Shown: positions 59,520 to 64,000 of the stretch, one piece after another
Layout of the letters: every line of letters begins with the position of its first letter
Position numbering within the stretch: position 1 is the stretch's first letter
Source: Rhodobacter sp. CZR27
GTDB taxonomy: Bacteria; Pseudomonadota; Alphaproteobacteria; Rhodobacterales; Rhodobacteraceae
Length of the DNA stretch: 64,000 nt
Assembly (NCBI RefSeq): GCF_002407205.1
Contig: NZ_CP023548.1
Location: 520,501-584,500 of the forward strand
Direction: 5' to 3'
The notes under the pieces: model-generated
Seen by the model: the letters and a program-made list of their open reading frames with translations, nothing else
What the model was told of the DNA's origin: nothing
Database searches by the model: none
Translations under genes and position numbers: made by a program

Positions 59520-61349
59520 TCAGAACCCTCCGCCCGGCGGATCCCGCCGGACGCCCGAGGGCGTCATCTTGCGACCGGCTCCACGTCCGTTTGCAGATAG
59601 AGCGCCCCGTAATCGGCCCCGTCCGGCGAGATTCGCGACACTCGGGGCTGCCTCCAGCCGGGCGATGACAGTGTTCCGGTGCTCGCCCCATTCGGCGGTG
59701 AGAGTCGTCGTGGTCGCGAACCGGCGATGGAACGCGGCGATGTCGGCTTCGGAGAGGACGAGGATCACGGTGCCGAACTTCGGATGCGTCACCCTGGTTG
59801 CCGGAGTGTGTCCCGCGGCCACCAGCGCCAGGAACCGGCCGCCATCGCGCATCCCGATACTCCGGCCGAACGCCGCGGCCGACGGCCGTTCGGGGGTAAG
59901 CCTGACAGACCGCGCCTCCGCCATCCTGTCGACCTCGGCCCGCGCCACCACGATCCCGCCATAGCCCTCCACACCGGCCCGTCGCCCCGCCTTCAGCTCC
60001 CCGGCCTGGATGATGGCCGCGATGATGACGCCGACCGCCACGCTCCGTCGTTGCCGGGCGCGCTGGACGCTCTCCCATGCGGCGTCATCGGCCGCGACCG
60101 GCACGGCACGGGCGTGCAGCTCCGCCACCAGAGCCACCCCGTCCGCGACGAGAGCCTGGAACTCCTTCAACGTGGCCTCCATCGCCCGGCGCATCGGGCC
60201 AGGTCCGACGAGCTTCGGGATCTCGGTGATGAGCGGGCCGAAGCGGTCCGCATCGAAGGTCTTGCGGCTATCGGGCCGGTTATCCCCCAGGCGGATGGCC
60301 CCCGCCTCCAACAGGAACTGCCGGGCCAGATCGGTCGTGACGCCCGCCTCCCGCGCGGCGGTGAGCACGGAATGGAGGCGCCGCTTTGGCAGCGCTTCGC
60401 CCAGCACGATCTCGCCCGCGGCGACCGGCCAGTGGGCGAGGATGCAATCGCGAAGCAGCCGGCGGAACGGGTCGAAGCCGGCCTCGTCGAGGTAGAGCCG
60501 GTTCAGGTTGGCGTAGAGCTGACCGAAGGCCTTCTGCGGCTCGTCGTTGTGCCCGCCCGGATGGCGGGCCAGCGCATCGAGGGCCTCGCCGATCGCCTCC
60601 CCGCCACACTCCGCCACGTCGAAGCCCTTGACCTGCGCGAGACGGAGCCGGTCATAGTAGTCCGCGGAAGGTTCATGCAGCCGCAGGAGTTCCATGCCGA
60701 GTAGCCGGACGAAGATCGTCGCCGCGTGCAGCGAATGGTTCGCAAGCCACGTCGCGTCGCTGCCATCCGCGAGGCGCCGGTCGAGCCAGAAGTCAAAGGC
60801 GCTCGGCTCGGACGCGGGCAGATCCAAGGTCCCGCCGAGGATCGCGTCCTCGATGGCCGTCAGCCGGACGCCGAAGTCGTGCCGCTCGGTAAGGCTCTCG
60901 ACCTCCCAGAGCTGCACCAGCGGATGCCGGTGCCGGAGACAGAGGCTGACCTCGCGAAACTGCCAGTCGCCGCGGAGCGCCATCGCCTCGATCGCAGCAC
61001 CACGATGGGCCGCGGCATCCTCCCGGAGGCAGGCCGGACAGCCCCGCACCTTCGGGTTGCGGAGCGCCCGGGATCCGAAGATCTCGCCCCGGAACGTCAT
61101 GCGGACGGTGCCGGCGCGCTCGCCCGTCCAGGACAGCATGTCACGGAGCGCATCCTGCGACAGCCCACCGATCTCGCCAATACGTTCGACGACGTCCGGC
61201 TCCAGTTCCACGGCGCGCTTGAGCGAGAAATCCCGGTCTCGACAGAAATCCCACGTGCTGACGCCATTCATGGCGGCGAACCGGGAGAGGAAGGAGGGGA
61301 AGGTCTCCCGGATCAGGGGCACCGGGCGGAGAGGAAACGGCTGTGCCAC
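59520..61349 (-). pseudogene. TniQ-family protein, probably frameshifted at its C-terminus
   Basis: A roughly 600-residue TniQ-like protein. The start is taken as GTG 61349 (protein MAQPFPLRPVPLIRETFPSFLSRFAAMNGVS), which matches the family opening LPL...ETxxSFxSRxAAxNG. The zinc site is VRGCPACLRED and SLCLRHRHPLVQLWEV. A run of four C near 59644-59647 appears to hold one extra base. Removing it restores a natural end, SRISPDGADYGALYLQ...EPVAR, stopping at 59564, instead of a low-complexity Arg/Gly tail. TniQ normally guides target choice for Tn5053-type transposons together with TniA and TniB, but neither is present here. Confidence 0.75.
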
Positions 61350-61991
61350 TGGAGAGAAGACGGCTAGAGAGGGATGCCGTGGCAGGATGGAGCAACGGGC
61401 TGCGGATTTCCACTCGTGGATGAGACAGGCTCTGGATCGGCCGACACCGCGGGCTGCAGCGTCACGCGGTGTCCCGCGGCACATCTGCAATATGCAGAGC
61501 GGCCCAGGACGGCCAGACGACCCTCACGGCGCGAGCATCCGAAGCGGCCTCTCGAGCTTTGCAAGACGCGCTCACAGCCCTTCTCAGACCTTCAAGCCCA
61601 CTGCACCAAGCTTGGCGGTGCCTACGCGACGGGCGGAAAGCTGCCTGAGGCGGATGCGGCATCGCACCCGCCGGATCGTGCGACAGCAGACGCTCATGGC
61701 GCACACTCCCTAGCGTCAATCCGGTCCAGCGCCAGCACGAAGAGGGCGGTCGCGGCCTTTGATTGTGGGGCGGCCGTTTGGGAAGGGGAGGTGGAACACG
61801 CTGTCTATCCGGCTCTGACCCAGTTCTGCAACTTCGGCGGGAACCTGGACCCAGGATTGGAGAACGTCCGCTTCCTCAGCTTGCTCGGCAAGTTCACTTC
61901 AAGCCGTTCATCCTACGCGGCGCACCCGATCACATTCGTTCCGAAGAAACCCTGCTTGATCGATGCAATTGCGGTGCGGGTCAAAGCTCCC
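61350..61991. other. 642-base gap without a convincing gene
   Basis: Frames on both strands here are short, Ser/Arg/Pro-biased and lack ribosome-binding sites. I see no transposon ends, tRNA remnant or strong hairpin. Translated pieces do not resemble TniA or TniB. It may be the eroded remainder of an element that once carried the tniQ gene. Confidence 0.5.
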
Positions 61992-64000
61992 TCACACGAC
62001 GAAGCCGCAGGCCGATGCCGGCGTACGTGTGTCCATGTTCCGGCCGCGGTTCAGGTGGTCGTCGATCTCCGCCGCCGATCCGATCATCCGGCCATAGAGA
62101 AACACCGTGAAGGCCGCGGTCTCGAGGTCCCGCTCGCTCAGACGCTCGGCGCGATAGTCGGGCCAGAGCAACGCCAGCAGCAGCGCCGCGATGATTGCGT
62201 CGACGTTCACGCAGAACACGTAGGGGCTCGCGCCGTTGTCGTAGAGCGCCTGCACCAGTTCGCGATAGAAGGCGTGGAAGATGTTGTAGTGCCCGGCGCG
62301 GGCCATGTACTCGGCAACGAACCGCTCCCGCGGATCATGATTGACCGGCTTGCCTCGGAAGACCGGATGATGCACGCCGGGCAGCGCACGGACCTCGGCA
62401 CCTGCCTCCTTCGACGCCCGCTTTTCGCGCCGGTACTGTTTCGCGAACTCCGTCGCCATCGCCTTCAGGTCGATGCCGTGCGCCGGGTCCGAGGGGTCCG
62501 TCAGCCCCTTGTCCTTGAACTGGTCGAGCAGGAAGGCCATCCCTTCGTACCCGTTGCCGCCATGGCTGAAGCCACAGTGGGTCAGAAACCCCACCATCGC
62601 CTTGTTGATCTGCACACGGCCCAGCGTCTGGGGACCGTCGGCCGAGACGGCGCCCTTGGCACCCTGGCCTGAAATCGAGCCGGGGCCGTTGGAGATCAGC
62701 AGGCCGATGAGGATCTGCAGGGGCAGCGCCTCCTCCGGCGTCGGCTTCTTGCCGGTCATGGCGAGGAAGCACAGATCGGCCATCGTCCATTGCCCGAACC
62801 GTTCATCGCGCGCGATCCCGTGCAGCAGGCCCGACTGGTGATGCTCGGCGGGGATGGTCGAGCCGACCATCACCCCGTAGAGCCGCAGGTACCACGGCAG
62901 CGTCTCGGCCGTCAGCCGCGTGATGCGCTTCCGCATCAACGGTCCCCAGCTGATCGTCGTGGCGATTGCCGCAAGGATCGCGTCGCGCGACAGCCGGATG
63001 CCGAGGCTCTGCAGGAACTTCAGGAACGCCGACTTGCCGCCGCGTGCCGCGATGGCCCGCAGCATCGCTTCGGGCCGCGGGTCGGCTGCCTCCGCCTCGG
63101 TCGCCATGAACAGCGCCCGCGTCTCGGGGTCGATCCGGATGTGGCTGGAGTCGAAGCTTTCGTCCCGACCGTCCTTCAGCCCGGAATGGCTGAAGATGTC
63201 GATCAGGGCTCGTGTGCAGGCCAACGCCCGCTCGACCCGCCGGGGCCCGGTCAGAAGCGCCGCGGTCGCCATCACCGCGTTCGGCGCATTGCCCGCCTCG
63301 CGCGCGGCATCCGCCGCGGCGAGGATCGGGTCGCCGACGAGGTTGACCTCGGCCGCCACGGCCACGTCGAGCATGGCACGGTCGTTCTCGCTGGCGATCT
63401 CGTGGACGAGGGGCAGCGCGAAGCAGGCCTCCAGCGGTTGCAGCGCAAGGTCGAGCACCTCGTGGCCATGCACGCTGGTTACCTGCGTCGTCGGGTTCAT
63501 CACGCTGGCGCCCGACTTGTCCTTCATGTTCTGCCGCGCCACCACGGCGCCGACCTGCTGGCCGAGCGCGTCGATCTGGCTGGCACAGGGTTCCGGCGCG
63601 GTGACGACCGGCAACGCGATGTCGGCGGGCAGCGGCAGCCCCTGGTCGTTCGCCAGCCATGGCTTCAGCGCAAGGTTGCCCCGGGGGGCAAAGTCCGGCG
63701 CCGTGCCGTTCAACTTCATCACCGCGGTCAGCGCCGCCGGGATGTCGGCGATGTTGGTGACCACCGCGCCCCGCGCCGAGACGACCGGGTTGTCCGGCGT
63801 GAAGATCGCGTCGACATCGAACGCCTCCATGAACCAGCGTTCCTTGTCCTCTGCCGCGTCGCCCGAGCCTGCCATCGCGCCGGCGTGGCCGACGGCGCGG
63901 GTCAGCCTCGACTTCCAGCGGCCGACGACACAGGCGACGACCGGCTTCGTCCAGGCGATCCCGTGCTCGTAGTAACCGCCGGGTTCGGCATAGAGCACCG
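61992..64000 (-). CDS. ATP-citrate-lyase-like fusion (N-terminus off the window)
   Basis: The visible 669 residues join two domains. The first matches the ligase part of succinyl-CoA synthetase alpha: LYAEPGGYYEHGIAWTKPVVACVVGRW, then AVGHAGAMAG, with His of GHAGA as the phosphohistidine. The second matches the citrate-synthase-like lyase domain of ATP-citrate lyase: HCGFSHGGNGYEGMAFLLDQ, LPGVHHPVFRGKPVNHDPRERFVAEYM, FCVNVDAIIAALLL and FLYGRMIGSAAEIDDHLNRGR (catalytic His and Asp). It should form or cleave an acyl-CoA (citryl-CoA or a related compound), but the substrate is unproven. The start and the CoA-binding half lie to the right of the window. Confidence 0.8.
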   Translation of the reverse strand, partial: VLYAEPGGYYEHGIAWTKPVVACVVGRWKSRLTRAVGHAGAMAGSGDAAEDKERWFMEAFDVDAIFTPDNPVVSARGAVVTNIADIPAALTAVMKLNGTAPDFAPRGNLALKPWLANDQGLPLPADIALPVVTAPEPCASQIDALGQQVGAVVARQNMKDKSGASVMNPTTQVTSVHGHEVLDLALQPLEACFALPLVHEIASENDRAMLDVAVAAEVNLVGDPILAAADAAREAGNAPNAVMATAALLTGPRRVERALACTRALIDIFSHSGLKDGRDESFDSSHIRIDPETRALFMATEAEAADPRPEAMLRAIAARGGKSAFLKFLQSLGIRLSRDAILAAIATTISWGPLMRKRITRLTAETLPWYLRLYGVMVGSTIPAEHHQSGLLHGIARDERFGQWTMADLCFLAMTGKKPTPEEALPLQILIGLLISNGPGSISGQGAKGAVSADGPQTLGRVQINKAMVGFLTHCGFSHGGNGYEGMAFLLDQFKDKGLTDPSDPAHGIDLKAMATEFAKQYRREKRASKEAGAEVRALPGVHHPVFRGKPVNHDPRERFVAEYMARAGHYNIFHAFYRELVQALYDNGASPYVFCVNVDAIIAALLLALLWPDYRAERLSERDLETAAFTVFLYGRMIGSAAEIDDHLNRGRNMDTRTPASACGFVV

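Noticed and set aside
61374..62672. 432-residue plus-strand open frame
   Set aside because: Crosses from a non-coding stretch into sequence antisense to the citrate-lyase-like gene, with no ribosome-binding site or recognisable domain.
59245..64000. Complete genomic island or integrase-borne element at tRNA-Arg(TCT)
   Set aside because: No integrase gene and no second copy of the tRNA 3' end is visible within the window; only the lone TniQ gene hints at mobility.

Overview
The window is a GC-rich (roughly 70 percent) stretch of an alphaproteobacterial chromosome. Gene content and protein style point to Rhodobacteraceae, most likely the Rhodobacter/Cereibacter sphaeroides group. Supporting evidence is the tolQRAB-pal-cpoB-tilS-ftsH block, a second heat-shock sigma factor (RpoHII type) behind an ECF-type promoter, the TPP-riboswitch thiMED-thiYZX operon, an orphan NDUFS4-like complex I subunit, and many ATGA/GTGA stop-start overlaps. 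The species is inferred from this; I could not search a database.

Left third (1-32 kb): the 3'-truncated holB, then a small repeat protein of unknown function. Next comes the cell-envelope cluster ybgC-tolQRAB-pal-cpoB running into tilS, ftsH, a Tam-like methyltransferase and a MOSC protein. A one-carbon group follows (fhs, a PchB-like chorismate mutase, folD), then a membrane LytTR protein, a ligase-associated helicase/PdeM pair on the minus strand, a YmdB-like phosphoesterase, an SLC13/TrkA-C permease, yebC and a DMT exporter. A nucleotide-sugar operon (ugd, galE, an inositol-monophosphatase-family enzyme, a small lytic transglycosylase lipoprotein) precedes the thiamin salvage and uptake operon.

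Middle (32-59 kb): a MASE1 histidine kinase, a 0.7 kb structured gap, tRNA-Arg(CCG), a phosphatase/cobU pair diverging from rpoHII-chaN, then coaBC, dut, a membrane-anchored MoeB/ThiF protein, an orphan solute-binding protein, an M3 peptidase, a lipocalin, hrpB, a DUF3108-like protein, meaB, rpmB, a copper-chaperone pair, a free-standing RTX protein, lepA, several very small envelope proteins, uvrB, the NDUFS4-like gene, a GNAT enzyme and tRNA-Arg(TCT).

Right end (59.3-64 kb): this part looks accessory. A lone TniQ-family gene with a probable frameshift near its C-terminus lies just past tRNA-Arg(TCT). It is followed by 0.6 kb without a convincing gene, then by the C-terminal part of an ATP-citrate-lyase-like fusion (succinyl-CoA-synthetase-alpha-like plus citrate-synthase-like) that runs off the right edge.

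No CRISPR array, prophage or complete transposon is visible. The features most worth a second look are the ATP-citrate-lyase-like protein, the orphan TniQ gene beside a tRNA, the three-repeat small protein with a tandem hairpin array behind it, the membrane-anchored E1-like enzyme, and several unexplained intergenic inverted repeats.
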